In this document: in pieces, positions 1-8,688 of the stretch
How positions within the stretch are numbered: position 1 is the stretch's first letter
Layout of the letters: each line of letters opens with the position of its first letter
Source of the DNA: Succinivibrio dextrinosolvens DSM 3072
GTDB lineage: Bacteria; Pseudomonadota; Gammaproteobacteria; Enterobacterales; Succinivibrionaceae
DNA length: 64,000 nt
Assembly (NCBI RefSeq): GCF_900167015.1
Contig: NZ_FUXX01000006.1
Location: 1 to 64,000, forward strand
Direction of reading: 5' to 3'
Notes under the pieces: generated by a model
What the model saw: only the letters and a program-made list of their open reading frames with translations
Database searches by the model: none
Told to the model about the DNA's origin: nothing
Made by a program: the position numbers and the translations under genes

Positions 1-274
1 CAAAAAAGGAATGCAGCTTCCTTATGATTCTGACAACAAACTTCTGGCTATGCTTGATTCGATTGAACAGACTGTATTCAGAAATGGTGCTTATTATTCA
101 GAAGTTACCGGTGTTCAGAAAGAGCTTTTGAATGCTTTAGATATTCCTCTGCCAACACCTGAACCATATGGAAAAGTCGGTAAAGAGGAAGAAGACGTAG
201 ATGAGGATGATGACATCAGATCTCTTGATGAACTGGAGATCGTTTTAAACAAGCTCGAGGCTCAGGCAAAATAA
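1..274 (+). CDS. C-terminal part of an unrecognised protein (5' end outside window)
   Basis: The frame is open to the left edge. The first Met codon, at 11, follows AAAAAAGGA directly with no spacer, so it is a poor start, and I read this as the tail of a longer gene. About 90 residues are visible. They end in a strongly acidic stretch (EEEDVDEDDD) and a short helical tail. A segment reading LLNALDIPLP faintly recalls the tails of some IS1634/IS4-type transposases, but that is memory only and weak. A hairpin follows the stop. The function cannot be assigned from what is visible. Confidence 0.5.
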   Translation, partial: KKGMQLPYDSDNKLLAMLDSIEQTVFRNGAYYSEVTGVQKELLNALDIPLPTPEPYGKVGKEEEDVDEDDDIRSLDELEIVLNKLEAQAK

Positions 275-297
275 AGGCAGGAGTTTTAGTCCTGCCT
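275..297 (+). terminator. Hairpin after the partial CDS
   Basis: AGGCAGGA at 275-282 pairs with TCCTGCCT at 290-297 around a 7-base loop. No T-tract follows, so it is a weak terminator or 3' stabilising hairpin. Confidence 0.4.
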
Positions 298-355
298 CTA
301 CTAGAAACCTAAACATATAAAAATTAACAAAGTTTAGGCATAAGGTTGCCTTTTG

Positions 356-1420
356 CTATTTTGTTGCATCTGTTTTAACATATTTTGTATTTCTTCCTTG
401 TCCTATTCTTATTAAGAAGCCATTTTCGACAAGTTTTTTTAATGCAGCTTCAACAGATGAGCTTCCTATACTAGGGCATGAGACTAAGGCATCCTGTTTT
501 GAAAATGGTCCGATCCTATTATCAGTAAAAGCCTTAACGATTTCGAAAGCGCTACTCTTTATTCCTGATTCATTTACTATAGTTACTCTTTTTTCAAATT
601 CTCTGTAACAATATAAAATGATACCAAGCATGTATTTTATAAATGGAGTGGGATCGTTTCTTCCTTCATGCCAATTTACGTCAGCCTTCTGGAGTGCTAG
701 GTAATAATCGTTCTTTGTATCGGCAATTGCTTTTTCAATACTTATATATTGTCCAACAAGATATCCAGATCGATACAACAGAAGTAGAGTTAATAATCTG
801 CTCATTCTTCCGTTGCCATCATTAAAAGGATGAATACATAAGAAATCAAGAATAAAGCAAGAAATTAGAATCAGGTCATCGACAATTCCTAAACCAACTG
901 TTTTTTGGAATGTATCGCAGAGATTTTCAATTGCAGTTGGTGTTTCGTATGGTGCAACTGGAGTGAATAGAATTTTTTTCTCTCCGTTTTTAAGAATCAT
1001 GTCAATCTCGTTGGCAGTGTTTTTAAAGTGGCCTCCGAACGATAAGCTTGTAAATTGAAGCAAATCTCTATGCATTTGAAGAAGATAATTACTTTTAACA
1101 GGAATATATTGGTAATTCTCATGAATCAGATTAAGAACATTTCGATAACCAAGTATTTCTTCTTCATCTCTGTTTCTAGGAGTTGTTTTGTCAGATACAA
1201 GCTGTTTTAATCTGGATACTGTTGTAACAATACCTTCAATCCTATTTGATGCTTCAGTACTTTGAACTTTTGCAATATCAACCAGTCTTTTTAACTCTAC
1301 CGGTTTTTGTCTAACGTAAAGTTCTTGCTTTCCTTTGTATTCGTGGATTTTTGTTAGATAAGATAGTATTTCATTGTCCCACGTGCAGGTTGAAAGAATA
1401 GTGTAATCGAAGGTTCTCAT
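356..1420 (-). CDS. Fic-family protein (class II, N-terminal inhibitory helix, C-terminal winged helix)
   Basis: Fic proteins usually transfer AMP from ATP to a hydroxyl side chain of a target protein. The catalytic loop HPFNDGNGR is complete, with the general base at His197. The inhibitory motif (S/T)xxxE(G/N) is present as SNRIEG at residues 58-63 (Glu62), the class II arrangement in which an N-terminal helix blocks the active site until it is displaced. The last ~80 residues look like a winged helix-turn-helix, so the protein could also bind DNA. The 354-residue length is typical of stand-alone Fic proteins. It is transcribed alone. Four phased 10-bp repeats sit immediately upstream of the start and may be its own operator. 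The target is unknown. Confidence 0.93.
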   Translation of the reverse strand: MRTFDYTILSTCTWDNEILSYLTKIHEYKGKQELYVRQKPVELKRLVDIAKVQSTEASNRIEGIVTTVSRLKQLVSDKTTPRNRDEEEILGYRNVLNLIHENYQYIPVKSNYLLQMHRDLLQFTSLSFGGHFKNTANEIDMILKNGEKKILFTPVAPYETPTAIENLCDTFQKTVGLGIVDDLILISCFILDFLCIHPFNDGNGRMSRLLTLLLLYRSGYLVGQYISIEKAIADTKNDYYLALQKADVNWHEGRNDPTPFIKYMLGIILYCYREFEKRVTIVNESGIKSSAFEIVKAFTDNRIGPFSKQDALVSCPSIGSSSVEAALKKLVENGFLIRIGQGRNTKYVKTDATK

Positions 1421-1428
1421 CTTAACGA

Positions 1429-1498
1429 TTCTCCCAAAATAAAACTTATTCTCCCAAAAATATAAGTATTTGGGAGAATAATATCATGTTTGGGAGAA
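1429..1498. promoter_or_regulatory. Four phased TTTGGGAGAA boxes upstream of the Fic gene
   Basis: TTCTCCCAAA begins at 1429 and 1449, and its reverse complement TTTGGGAGAA begins at 1469 and 1489. All four starts are exactly 20 bp apart, about two helical turns, giving two nested inverted repeats. The array begins 8 bp upstream of the Fic start codon. This is what an operator bound on one DNA face looks like; the Fic protein's own winged helix is the obvious candidate binder. Confidence 0.7.
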
Positions 1499-1672
1499 AA
1501 GAAATATGATCATCTCTTTTTTTTGTGCTGCAATATCTGAATTCAGGGATAAAAAACATACAAACAAGGAAATATAATCTCTAAAAGATAGATAGGCTCG
1601 ATAAAGAAAGATAGAGCTCAAAAACGTGTAAAACGGATACAAAAAAAGCAACCATAAGGTTGCCTTCTAAGA

Positions 1673-1750
1673 TGGTGCGTCGTAGTGGACTCGAACCACC
1701 GACCCCCACCATGTCAAGGTGATGCTCTAACCAAGCTGAGCTAACGACGC
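1673..1750 (-). tRNA. tRNA-Val (anticodon GAC)
   Basis: The minus strand folds into a full cloverleaf. Acceptor GCGTCGT pairs with ACGACGC, discriminator A is followed by an encoded CCA, the anticodon loop is TTGACAT (GAC), and the T arm contains GGTTCGAGTCC. The length with CCA is 78 nt. Confidence 0.96.
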
Positions 1751-1864
1751 AAAAAGTGGTTCACATTATAGCAATAAATTCAAACTTATCAAGTACTTCG
1801 TGAATAATATTTTTTAAATGCGATATAAGTCGAAAATAAGAGTATAATCTGTCTGTTCGTTGCT

Positions 1865-1961
1865 CTATGCAAGGCCTTGTCGAGTGGTGCAAGGATAGTC
1901 ATAGGGGACAATTTCTTTTTTTTATTATATGGAGCCTAGAGATGCAGGGTATGCATCGAGG
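1865..1961 (+). promoter_or_regulatory. Structured leader of thrS
   Basis: The region before thrS can form CCTTG/CAAGG and CTATG/CATAG pairings (about 1866-1904). A hairpin, GATGCA(1941-1946)/TGCATC(1952-1957), directly abuts the GAGG ribosome site at 1958-1961. E. coli ThrRS represses its own mRNA through leader stem-loops that mimic its tRNA, so a similar operator is possible here. I could not identify an anticodon-like loop, so this stays tentative. Confidence 0.3.
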
Positions 1962-1969
1962 TTTAGAAA

Positions 1970-3940
1970 ATGCCAAAAATTACACTTCCTAACGGCGATA
2001 TCAAAGAGTTTGATAAGCCAATCTCAATTTACGAATTAGCTTCAAGCATCGGTCCTGGTTTAGCACGTAACTGTGTTGCAGGAAAGATTGATGGCGAGTT
2101 ACATGACGCATGTGATTTAATCGAAAATGACGCTACTGTTTCAATCATTACCCCAAAGGATAAAGAGGGTATTGAGATTATCCGTCATTCATGCGCTCAC
2201 CTTTTAGGTCACGCAATCAAGCAGCTTTGGCCTAATACTCAGATGGCCATCGGTCCTGTTATCGACAACGGTTTCTACTATGATGTTGATATTGACCATA
2301 AGCTGACTGCTGAAGATCTTGAAGCTTTAGATGCAAGAATGCACGAGCTTGCAAAAACTGATTATCAGGTTATCAAGGAAGTTGTAGACTGGCAGAAAGC
2401 CTATGATACCTTTGAGTCTCGTAATGAGCCATATAAGAAACTGATCCTTGAAGAGAACATCGACAAGTCAGACAAGACCATCGGTCTATATCACCACAAT
2501 GAATACATTGATATGTGCCGTGGCCCTCATGTTCCACACATGGGCTTCTGTCAGCACTTCAAGCTAACTCACTTTGCTGGTGCTTACTGGCGCGGTGATT
2601 CTAAGAACAAGATGCTGCAGCGTATCTATGGCTGTGCATTTGCTTCAAAGGAAGAATTAAAGTTATACATTCAGCGTCGTGAAGAGGCTGCAAAGCGCGA
2701 CCATCGTGTATTAGGTAAGAAACTTGACCTGTTCCACTTCCAGCAGGAAGCTCCTGGTTTAGTATTCTGGCACAACGATGGCTGGACCATCTACCGCATC
2801 GTAGAAAACTTCATGAGAGAGATGCTTCACAAGTATCAGTACATCGAAGTTAACACTCCACAGATCATGGATCGTGTTCTATGGGAGCGTTCTGGTCACT
2901 GGGATAAATATGCTGAGAACATGTTTACCACCAAGTCAGAGAACAGAGATTACGCAATTAAGCCAATGAACTGCCCAGGTGCAATTCAGATCTTCAATTC
3001 ACGTACCCGTTCTTATCGTGATCTTCCAATCAGAATGGCTGAGTTTGGTAAGGATCACCGCAACGAGCCATCTGGCTCTCTACATGGTCTGCTACGTGTA
3101 AGAGGATTCGAGCAGGATGATGCTCATATCTTCTGTACCGACAGTCAGATTCTTGATGTAGTTTCAGACTGTATCCGCATGGTATATGAAGTATACGATG
3201 TATTTAATTTCCATAATGTTGATATTAAGTTATCAACTCGTCCTGAGAAGCGTATCGGTTCAGATGAGATCTGGGACCGTGCAGAAAACGATCTGATCAA
3301 GGCTCTAGAGGCAAATCATCTTGAGTATGAACTACAGCCAGGTGAAGGTGCATTCTATGGCCCTAAGATTGAGTTTACTCTTCATGATTCTCTAGACAGA
3401 GCTTGGCAGTGCGGTACTGTTCAGCTTGACTTCTCATTACCTGCAAGACTAGGTGCAGCTTATATCGGTGAAGATAATCAGGAACACGTTCCAGTTATGA
3501 TTCACAGAGCTATGTTAGGTTCTCTAGAGCGTTTCATCGGTATTCTAACCGAGGAGTACGCTGGTTCATTCCCAACTTGGCTATCTCCATGTCAGGCTGT
3601 AGTAATGTCAATTACTGATGATCAGGCTGATTACGCAAAAGATATCGTAAGAAAGCTGGATGAAGCTGGCATTAGAGCTAAATCTGATTTACGTAATGAC
3701 AAGATTGGCTTTAAGATTCGTGAACATACCTTAATGCATGTTCCTTACCTTGTAGTCTGTGGCGCAAGAGAAGCAGAGCAGGGTAAAGTTGCTGTACGTA
3801 CCAGAAAAGGTGCAGATTTAGGATCAATGTCAATTGAGGACTTGATCAATCTTGTAAAATCAGATATCATACAGCGCAAAAATATGCCTGATGCAGACGT
3901 AGAGATTGAAAAATCACGAAAAGCTGCTCAAGCAGATTAA
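1970..3940 (+). CDS. thrS: Threonyl-tRNA synthetase
   Basis: This class II synthetase charges tRNA-Thr in the cytoplasm. A TGS domain occupies residues ~1-62, an editing domain follows, then the catalytic core (~260-530) and the anticodon-binding domain (~540-640). Putative zinc ligands are Cys335 (in MNCPG), His386 (in DDAHIF) and His512 (in [10 protein letters not shown]), matching the E. coli Cys/His/His set. The length of 656 aa is slightly above E. coli's 642. The ATG is preceded by GAGG with an 8-nt spacer. infC, rpmI and rplT follow in the order usual for gammaproteobacteria. Confidence 0.99.
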   Translation: MPKITLPNGDIKEFDKPISIYELASSIGPGLARNCVAGKIDGELHDACDLIENDATVSIITPKDKEGIEIIRHSCAHLLGHAIKQLWPNTQMAIGPVIDNGFYYDVDIDHKLTAEDLEALDARMHELAKTDYQVIKEVVDWQKAYDTFESRNEPYKKLILEENIDKSDKTIGLYHHNEYIDMCRGPHVPHMGFCQHFKLTHFAGAYWRGDSKNKMLQRIYGCAFASKEELKLYIQRREEAAKRDHRVLGKKLDLFHFQQEAPGLVFWHNDGWTIYRIVENFMREMLHKYQYIEVNTPQIMDRVLWERSGHWDKYAENMFTTKSENRDYAIKPMNCPGAIQIFNSRTRSYRDLPIRMAEFGKDHRNEPSGSLHGLLRVRGFEQDDAHIFCTDSQILDVVSDCIRMVYEVYDVFNFHNVDIKLSTRPEKRIGSDEIWDRAENDLIKALEANHLEYELQPGEGAFYGPKIEFTLHDSLDRAWQCGTVQLDFSLPARLGAAYIGEDNQEHVPVMIHRAMLGSLERFIGILTEEYAGSFPTWLSPCQAVVMSITDDQADYAKDIVRKLDEAGIRAKSDLRNDKIGFKIREHTLMHVPYLVVCGAREAEQGKVAVRTRKGADLGSMSIEDLINLVKSDIIQRKNMPDADVEIEKSRKAAQAD

Positions 3941-3989
3941 GAAATTCGTTTCTTAATCATGGTCTTAAACTTATTTAGGAGTACTTGCT

Positions 3990-4532
3990 ATAAACAACAA
4001 CAGAAAAACCGGTAAGACTTTACAGAAGAACCGGATTAACAGTGACATTAGATGTCGTGAAGTGCGTGTTTTAGATGCTGACAATGAGCTGCTTGGCGTG
4101 ATGCCTACAGCCGATGCATTAAAGATGGCTCAGGAACAGGGTATTGATCTTGTTGAGATTAGTCCTAATGCTGAACCGCCTGTATGCAAACTCATCGAGT
4201 ATGGCAAGTATCTTTATCAGAAGAGTAAAGATCAGAAGAGTAAGAAACAAAAGGTTGTTCAGGTTAAGGAAATTAAATTCCGTCCTGGAACAGATGAAGC
4301 GGATTATCAGGTTAAACTACGCAACCTAATTCGCTTCTTAGAAGAGGGCAATAAGGCTAAGGTAACTCTGCGCTATCGCGGTCGCGAAATGGCTCATCAG
4401 TCCTTAGGTTTAGATGTTCTCAAGCGTGTAGAGAAAGATCTATGCGAAGATAGAGGCATTGCCAGTGTTGAGTCTGCTTCACGTGTTGAAGGTAGACAGG
4501 CAACTATGGTTTTAGCCCCTAAAAAGAAATAG
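3990..4532 (+). CDS. infC: Translation initiation factor IF-3, apparent AUA start
   Basis: IF-3 binds the 30S subunit and rejects non-canonical start codons. The first conventional start in frame is GTG at 4062, but the frame is open upstream and encodes the conserved NRIN segment of the IF-3 N-domain. ATA at 3990 is preceded by AGGAG (3977-3981) with an ideal 8-nt spacer, and gives exactly 180 residues, the E. coli length. E. coli infC starts at AUU, which makes it self-repressing. AUA would serve the same purpose here. The core sequences [14 protein letters not shown] and [12 protein letters not shown] are conserved. thrS ends 49 nt upstream. Confidence 0.93.
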   Translation: MNNNRKTGKTLQKNRINSDIRCREVRVLDADNELLGVMPTADALKMAQEQGIDLVEISPNAEPPVCKLIEYGKYLYQKSKDQKSKKQKVVQVKEIKFRPGTDEADYQVKLRNLIRFLEEGNKAKVTLRYRGREMAHQSLGLDVLKRVEKDLCEDRGIASVESASRVEGRQATMVLAPKKK

Positions 4533-4605
4533 TTACAGGGTTACAAAGTCCTAGAAATAGGCTCCTGTATCGTGTTTATTTATATGCAATAATGCGGAGT
4601 ATACA

Positions 4606-4818
4606 ATGGCTGGAAAAGTCAAGGTCAAGATGAAGACCGATAGAGGCGTTGCAAAGCGCTTCAAGAAGACTGGTAGTGGTCACTACAAGTGCCGTCACCA
4701 GAACTTACGTCATATCCTAACTAAGAAAACCTCAAAGCGTAAGCGTCAGCTACGCAACATGGTTTGTGTAAAGACTTGTAACCTACGCGCAATTGCACGT
4801 CAGTTACCATACGCATAA
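4606..4818 (+). CDS. rpmI: 50S ribosomal protein L35
   Basis: This 70-residue, very basic protein contains the L35 signature [13 protein letters not shown] and [15 protein letters not shown], ending in LPYA as in E. coli. The ATG has GGAG about 7 nt upstream. The N-terminus is about five residues longer than E. coli L35; a second in-frame ATG nine codons in is possible but lacks a better ribosome site. It lies between infC and rplT, the standard operon order. Confidence 0.98.
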   Translation: MAGKVKVKMKTDRGVAKRFKKTGSGHYKCRHQNLRHILTKKTSKRKRQLRNMVCVKTCNLRAIARQLPYA

Positions 4819-4835
4819 GTTGGAGGATTTGACAA

Positions 4836-5195
4836 ATGGCTAGAGTAAAACGTGGTGTTACCGCACATGCTCGTCACAAGAAGGTTTTAAAGGCTGCTAA
4901 GGGTTATTACGGTGCAAGAAGCCGTACTTACCGTGTTGCTGTTCAGGCTGTAACCAAGGCTGGTCAGTATGCATATCGCGATCGTCGTCAGAAGAAGCGC
5001 CAGTTCCGTGCTCTTTGGATCGTTCGTATCAATGCTGCTGCTCGTCAGCATGACTTAAGCTACAGCCAGTTAATCAATGGCTTAAAGAAGGCTAACATTG
5101 AAATCGATCGTAAGGTTCTTTCAGATCTTGCAATCAATGACAAGGTAGCATTCCAGGCTATTGCTGAGCAGGCAAAAGCTGCTTTAAATGCATAA
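4836..5195 (+). CDS. rplT: 50S ribosomal protein L20
   Basis: This 119-residue basic protein carries the L20 pattern [19 protein letters not shown] and [10 protein letters not shown]. It binds 23S rRNA early in 50S assembly and in E. coli also represses the rpmI-rplT mRNA. It begins 17 nt after rpmI, with GGAGG upstream. A strong terminator follows, and pheS-pheT do not. Confidence 0.99.
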   Translation: MARVKRGVTAHARHKKVLKAAKGYYGARSRTYRVAVQAVTKAGQYAYRDRRQKKRQFRALWIVRINAAARQHDLSYSQLINGLKKANIEIDRKVLSDLAINDKVAFQAIAEQAKAALNA

Positions 5196-5258
5196 GCTAA
5201 AAGCTTCTGTATAAAATCTCAAATCTTGAGTTAAGTTTTAGCTCAGGATTATCTAAAG

Positions 5259-5278
5259 CGCCCTTCGGGGCGTTTTTT
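5259..5278 (+). terminator. Rho-independent terminator of the thrS-rplT operon
   Basis: CGCCC (5259-5263), a TTCG tetraloop and GGGCG (5268-5272) are followed by six T. This is a textbook strong terminator and marks the boundary between housekeeping genes and the secretion island. Confidence 0.95.
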
Positions 5279-5732
5279 GATTATTCTGTCCTTTCTATTT
5301 TCAATTCTCATTTTATCCTCACCTTTTGCTTTAATTTTTGCAAGCAAATGCTTGTAGCTCTAAAAGTACATGAAAAATGTGATTTGATCTGCAGGTTTGA
5401 TCAAAAGATACGATAATCTAATGTAGATACATTACAACATACAAAAATTCAGCTATACTTGTAGAAAAGTTAATCAGTAAAGGTTGACTTGATTTGATTA
5501 ACAGTAGCAACTCTATCGGTAGTAATTTTTTAATACAGGCAAATCCTGGTAATCATGATTTATCTGAGTTTAGAAATAAGTCTAGATTATTATCGAGGAT
5601 GGGAAGGAATAAAAGATGATTCTATTTTGTTTATTGTTATCACATTTTCTTCTAAACATGAAGGCTAAAAGAAATAAGAAACTTATTTCTTTATATAATA
5701 AAAATGAAATCCCTTGTGTTTAGGAGTAGTTT
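5279..5732 (+). promoter_or_regulatory. Non-coding region before the first chaperone-effector pair
   Basis: This is 454 bp of AT-rich DNA. A TATACT -10-like box is at 5454-5459. Just after it lies a perfect 8-bp inverted repeat, GTTAATCA (5469-5476) and TGATTAAC (5495-5502), with an 18-bp spacer, a candidate operator. ATGTAGATACA at about 5421 recurs as its reverse complement near 25423. A 35-codon reading frame at 5616-5723, with a hydrophobic start and GGAAGG upstream, is possible but unsupported. Confidence 0.4.
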
Positions 5733-6200
5733 ATGAGTCTTCAACAGTGTAGGCTTATTTTTGCAGAAACATTAAGACAACTTCAGGTTGAAGAAGGTGA
5801 TCTTGGCGATGAAGGTATGTGGCAGATGCGTCTGAAGTACGACTGGATGCCATCCTTAAATTTCTGCTATATAGAGTCTAAGGATTCTTTACTGATTTTC
5901 TCGGAAGCTGGTTATATAGACTTTGACGGGGAAAACGATGTTTTAAAAGATGTTATGCACCGTCAGTTTCTCTTTAACAAGAGTAAGGGCGTTACTTTTT
6001 CTCTTGCAGGAGATAATAATGCTCTTACTGTTCAGCTGATGCTTGATGTTGGGAATCTTACTGTTAACTCATTTTCTGAGGCACTTCAGAATTTTGTTGA
6101 AGAAGTTCGCTTTGCGGTCTTTAAAATAAACGATATTCATGAAGATGATTACGGTTCAAGCTACGGTACAACCTATACAAATTCAATAATATTAGGGTAA
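5733..6200 (+). CDS. CesT-type T3SS chaperone, partner of the calpain-like effector
   Basis: This small acidic protein (155 aa) has the helix-strand-strand-strand-helix pattern of class I T3SS chaperones. An N-terminal amphipathic helix is followed by strands (LNFCYIES, SLLIFSEAGYIDF, VTFSLAG), a strand LTVQLMLDVGNL and a C-terminal helix (FSEALQNFVEEVRFAVFKI). Such dimers bind the N-terminus of one effector and deliver it to the SctN ATPase. The effector gene starts 18 nt downstream, the usual order. The ATG has AGGAG 8 nt upstream. The family call is by pattern and context, not by a search. Confidence 0.72.
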   Translation: MSLQQCRLIFAETLRQLQVEEGDLGDEGMWQMRLKYDWMPSLNFCYIESKDSLLIFSEAGYIDFDGENDVLKDVMHRQFLFNKSKGVTFSLAGDNNALTVQLMLDVGNLTVNSFSEALQNFVEEVRFAVFKINDIHEDDYGSSYGTTYTNSIILG

Positions 6201-6218
6201 ATATTTCGGAGGTGGAAT

Positions 6219-7535
6219 ATGTCTGACCCAATTGGAAGAATCAGAGGATCTAATGTTTATAATGTTATCGAAAACGGTATTGATAATAACAATGAATCCG
6301 TAAAAGTACAGGGGGATTTAGGACCAAAAAGAGCTCCTAATCCTTCTGAGAGAAACTCTGAAATATCTTTCAAAGGCGGAGTTGTATACAATAACGCTCC
6401 AATTCCTGATAACTATAAGGCTGCCATTGAAAGCATAAGACAGGATAAACCAAGCAATACCTTTAAATCTGCGCTAGGTAGAGCTGTTCTATGGATAGTT
6501 AACCTATTTAAAGGGGTAAAATCTTCAAGTTCCCTTTCAACTGCGGCTAAACTTGAGGTTTTAAGAGGCAAAAAGCCAAATCCTTTACCAGATAATGTAC
6601 AAAACAAAAACAGCCCATATCTTTTCACTAATGAACAGTTAGGAAATTTATGTGGTCTTACTAACGGCTGTAAGATTAAGTATTTTCACAATAATAATGA
6701 TGATAACAAAGGGTATAAGGAAATTCTTTTCCCTCATGGAGAACCAAGATTATCTGATATCAAACAGAATCCTGAGCTACAGGACTGCTGGTTCCTATCT
6801 TCAATTTCATCTATGCTTCAGTCTGAAGGTGTGGAATCTATCTCAAGATTATTCTCTGAGAGTAAAGTTCCTGGGAATGTAGTTGTTCGACTTGGAACTA
6901 ACCTCTATGATGTACCAATGGGTAGAATTACTGACAGCAGTGGAGACAAGTTTGGAAGTAACAGTGCCAACTGGGTTATCGCTCTTGAAAATGCTATGCT
7001 GATGCATCAGGCTCTATCTTCTGAGACTCCAGATATAAATAATCCCCGCTCTGTTGAAGACTATAAGTCTCAGATCAGAATGCCAATGAGATATCCTTCA
7101 GAAGGTCTGAAGGCATTGCATGGATACAAGCCTGATGGTGCACATGTTGAATTTAAGTCAATGGACTGGGAATTTCATACTGTCGAGAATGGTGTTTATC
7201 GTATCTCAAAATTGCTGGAGCTAGGAAAGCCTGTGATTATTGGTCATAGCAGACCTAATTCAGGAAAAATTGCTTTAAGAGATGGTATTGCTCCTGGTCA
7301 TGCTGTTACTGTGCTGGAGGTTGTTCCTAACGGTTTTAAGATCCTTGATCCATATGGTCAGGTAAAAACTCTGGCAAAAAATAGTATCACTGATTACGTA
7401 ATGCATTCAATCAGAGATATCAGTGAGCCTGATGATAAATATTCATTCTTGACTGCTGCTGTTCCTAAAGAGCCAGAACCAGAGATGCAGCCTGAAGTTA
7501 AACAAGCTGTTGAAAACGATAAAGACGATTTCTAA
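6219..7535 (+). CDS. Putative T3SS effector: calpain-like (C2) cysteine protease
   Basis: Residues 188-196 read QDCWFLSSI, the calpain nucleophile signature (family pattern GDCWFLAA), with Cys190. His361 lies in GHAVTVLEV, matching the calpain GHAY/GHAYSV histidine. The expected NPWG asparagine is replaced by DPYG (Asp377). The order and spacing C-H-(N/D) fit the C2 papain fold. The first ~100 residues are Asn/Ser-rich and uncharged to basic, as T3SS signals and chaperone-binding regions often are, and the start MSDPI is shared with the product at 37751. A CesT-type chaperone gene lies directly upstream. I infer translocation into host cells; the substrate is unknown. A terminator follows. 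Confidence 0.78.
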   Translation: MSDPIGRIRGSNVYNVIENGIDNNNESVKVQGDLGPKRAPNPSERNSEISFKGGVVYNNAPIPDNYKAAIESIRQDKPSNTFKSALGRAVLWIVNLFKGVKSSSSLSTAAKLEVLRGKKPNPLPDNVQNKNSPYLFTNEQLGNLCGLTNGCKIKYFHNNNDDNKGYKEILFPHGEPRLSDIKQNPELQDCWFLSSISSMLQSEGVESISRLFSESKVPGNVVVRLGTNLYDVPMGRITDSSGDKFGSNSANWVIALENAMLMHQALSSETPDINNPRSVEDYKSQIRMPMRYPSEGLKALHGYKPDGAHVEFKSMDWEFHTVENGVYRISKLLELGKPVIIGHSRPNSGKIALRDGIAPGHAVTVLEVVPNGFKILDPYGQVKTLAKNSITDYVMHSIRDISEPDDKYSFLTAAVPKEPEPEMQPEVKQAVENDKDDF

Positions 7536-7559
7536 AAACATCATTTTTTAACAACTTTT

Positions 7560-7590
7560 GAGCCTCTATAATGTCGAGGCTCTATTTTTT
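7560..7590 (+). terminator. Rho-independent terminator of the calpain-effector operon
   Basis: GAGCCTC (7560-7566) pairs with GAGGCTC (7576-7582) and a T-rich tract follows at 7585-7590. Confidence 0.88.
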
Positions 7591-7964
7591 GAAAACAATG
7601 AGAGGGCAGAGAGTTACAAATCAATAAAAGTGAGCTGATTCAATATTTTGGAAAAAAAACAGAAATAATTACAACAAACTCTCAATTTTCTAAATTGTAA
7701 TTATCGTTATGACTGTATTTTTATCTAAAATGAAATTAGGGAAGAATTTTAGGGAGCTTGATTATTTATATAAACATTTAGAATTTATTTTCTGGTTTAT
7801 ATATAAAGCAGATTTCTGATGTTTGCATATGCTGATAAAAGAATAATGCTTTCTTCTAAGTTCTCCTGTGGTTTCTTTGTTCCTAGAAGAATCTATTCTG
7901 CGTAAGTTATGTATTCTTTAGGATTGGAAATTATTGTTTTAGTTTTGAATAAGGATATATAAAG
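7591..7964. other. AT-rich intergenic region with a 10-bp inverted repeat
   Basis: No gene is visible. ATAATTACAA (7665-7674) is repeated inverted as TTGTAATTAT (7695-7704) with a 20-bp spacer, the size of a protein-binding site pair. The promoter for the next small gene must lie here; I cannot place it. Confidence 0.35.
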
Positions 7965-8267
7965 ATGTTTACTGAAGAAGAGCTGAATCAGAGCATTTTA
8001 GAAATCAATGAAATCGAAGAAGAGCTAAAGCGTCTTGATGCTCTTTATAACTCCGTAAAAGAACAGCTTCCAAAGGATGTTGCCAATATGGATACAAGAG
8101 ATCTCCCTCATGACGCTGTGCTGGATAAGATGATTGATGAGGCTAAGCGTAAGGCTGAAGCTGAAGGAAGACAGCGTGCAGCTATTTATGAGGATAAGAT
8201 TCGTCAGAAAAAGGGCGGTTCTGCAGCTAAGCCTAAGGCTGGTTCAAGACGCGGCATGATGGCCTAG
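7965..8267 (+). CDS. Small coiled-coil protein of unknown function
   Basis: The 100 residues comprise an acidic helical N-terminal half (EINEIEEELKRLDALYNSVKEQL, predicted coiled coil), a charged middle (DEAKRKAEAEGRQRAAIYED) and a basic Lys/Gly/Ala-rich tail. There is no signal peptide or membrane segment. It stands alone, with its own terminator, just before sctS. I do not recognise the family. Its position inside the island suggests a secretion-related or neighbouring regulatory role, but nothing in the sequence proves that. Confidence 0.65.
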   Translation: MFTEEELNQSILEINEIEEELKRLDALYNSVKEQLPKDVANMDTRDLPHDAVLDKMIDEAKRKAEAEGRQRAAIYEDKIRQKKGGSAAKPKAGSRRGMMA

Positions 8268-8291
8268 TAGAAATTTTGTTTTATATGAAAT

Positions 8292-8318
8292 TAAGGGGCA
8301 ACTGCCCCTAATTTTTTT
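8292..8318 (+). terminator. Rho-independent terminator
   Basis: AGGGGC (8294-8299) and GCCCCT (8304-8309) enclose a 4-base loop, and a run of T follows to 8318. Confidence 0.93.
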
Positions 8319-8408
8319 ACCTTAATCAAATAGTTGAACCATTATGTTAAGTATATTTCAGGTGTCTTGCTATACTTGAAGTGTGTATGTTTTATTTAGG
8401 TGAAAAGA

Positions 8409-8672
8409 ATGGATCCTGCTGTTATTGAGCTGATTAGACAATCAATGTTTCTGGTACTGATGCTTTCTTTGCCTCCTATTTTCGTGGCATCTATCGTCGG
8501 TCTGTTATTCAGTTTATTTCAGGCTATCACTCAGCTGCAGGAACAGACACTTTCATTCGGTATTAAGCTGATTGCCGTGTCAATCACGCTATTTCTTGCT
8601 GCAGGCTGGATGACCGGACAGATTATGCAGATTGCTCAGACGATCTTTGATAAGTTCTATCTGATTCAGTAA
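8409..8672 (+). CDS. sctS: T3SS export apparatus protein SctS (YscS/FliQ family)
   Basis: This 87-residue protein has two membrane segments (about residues 14-38 and 50-72). It shows the SctS pattern: a short N-terminus, SLPPIFVASIVGLLFSLFQA, then TQLQEQTLSFGIKL. SctS packs with SctR and SctT into the helical export gate of the inner membrane. An upstream in-frame GTG at 8400 is possible, but AGGTGA sits 7 nt before ATG 8409, which also matches the usual family N-terminus. sctT starts 16 nt after the stop. The gene normally before it, sctR, is absent. Confidence 0.95.
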   Translation: MDPAVIELIRQSMFLVLMLSLPPIFVASIVGLLFSLFQAITQLQEQTLSFGIKLIAVSITLFLAAGWMTGQIMQIAQTIFDKFYLIQ

Positions 8673-8688
8673 AAGAATGTAAAAGAAT

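Noticed and set aside
1..274. Insertion sequence at the left edge
   Set aside because: Only a faint resemblance to transposase tails, with no inverted repeat or target duplication visible.
643..825. Plus-strand small protein inside the Fic gene
   Set aside because: Antisense shadow of the conserved catalytic region. The same reasoning removes the other short antisense frames.
1865..1961. T-box riboswitch upstream of thrS
   Set aside because: No T-box core or terminator/antiterminator pair was found. Gammaproteobacterial thrS is normally controlled by ThrRS itself.
5616..5723. 35-codon leader peptide before the first chaperone
   Set aside because: It has a plausible ribosome site, but no conserved pattern, attenuator or other support.
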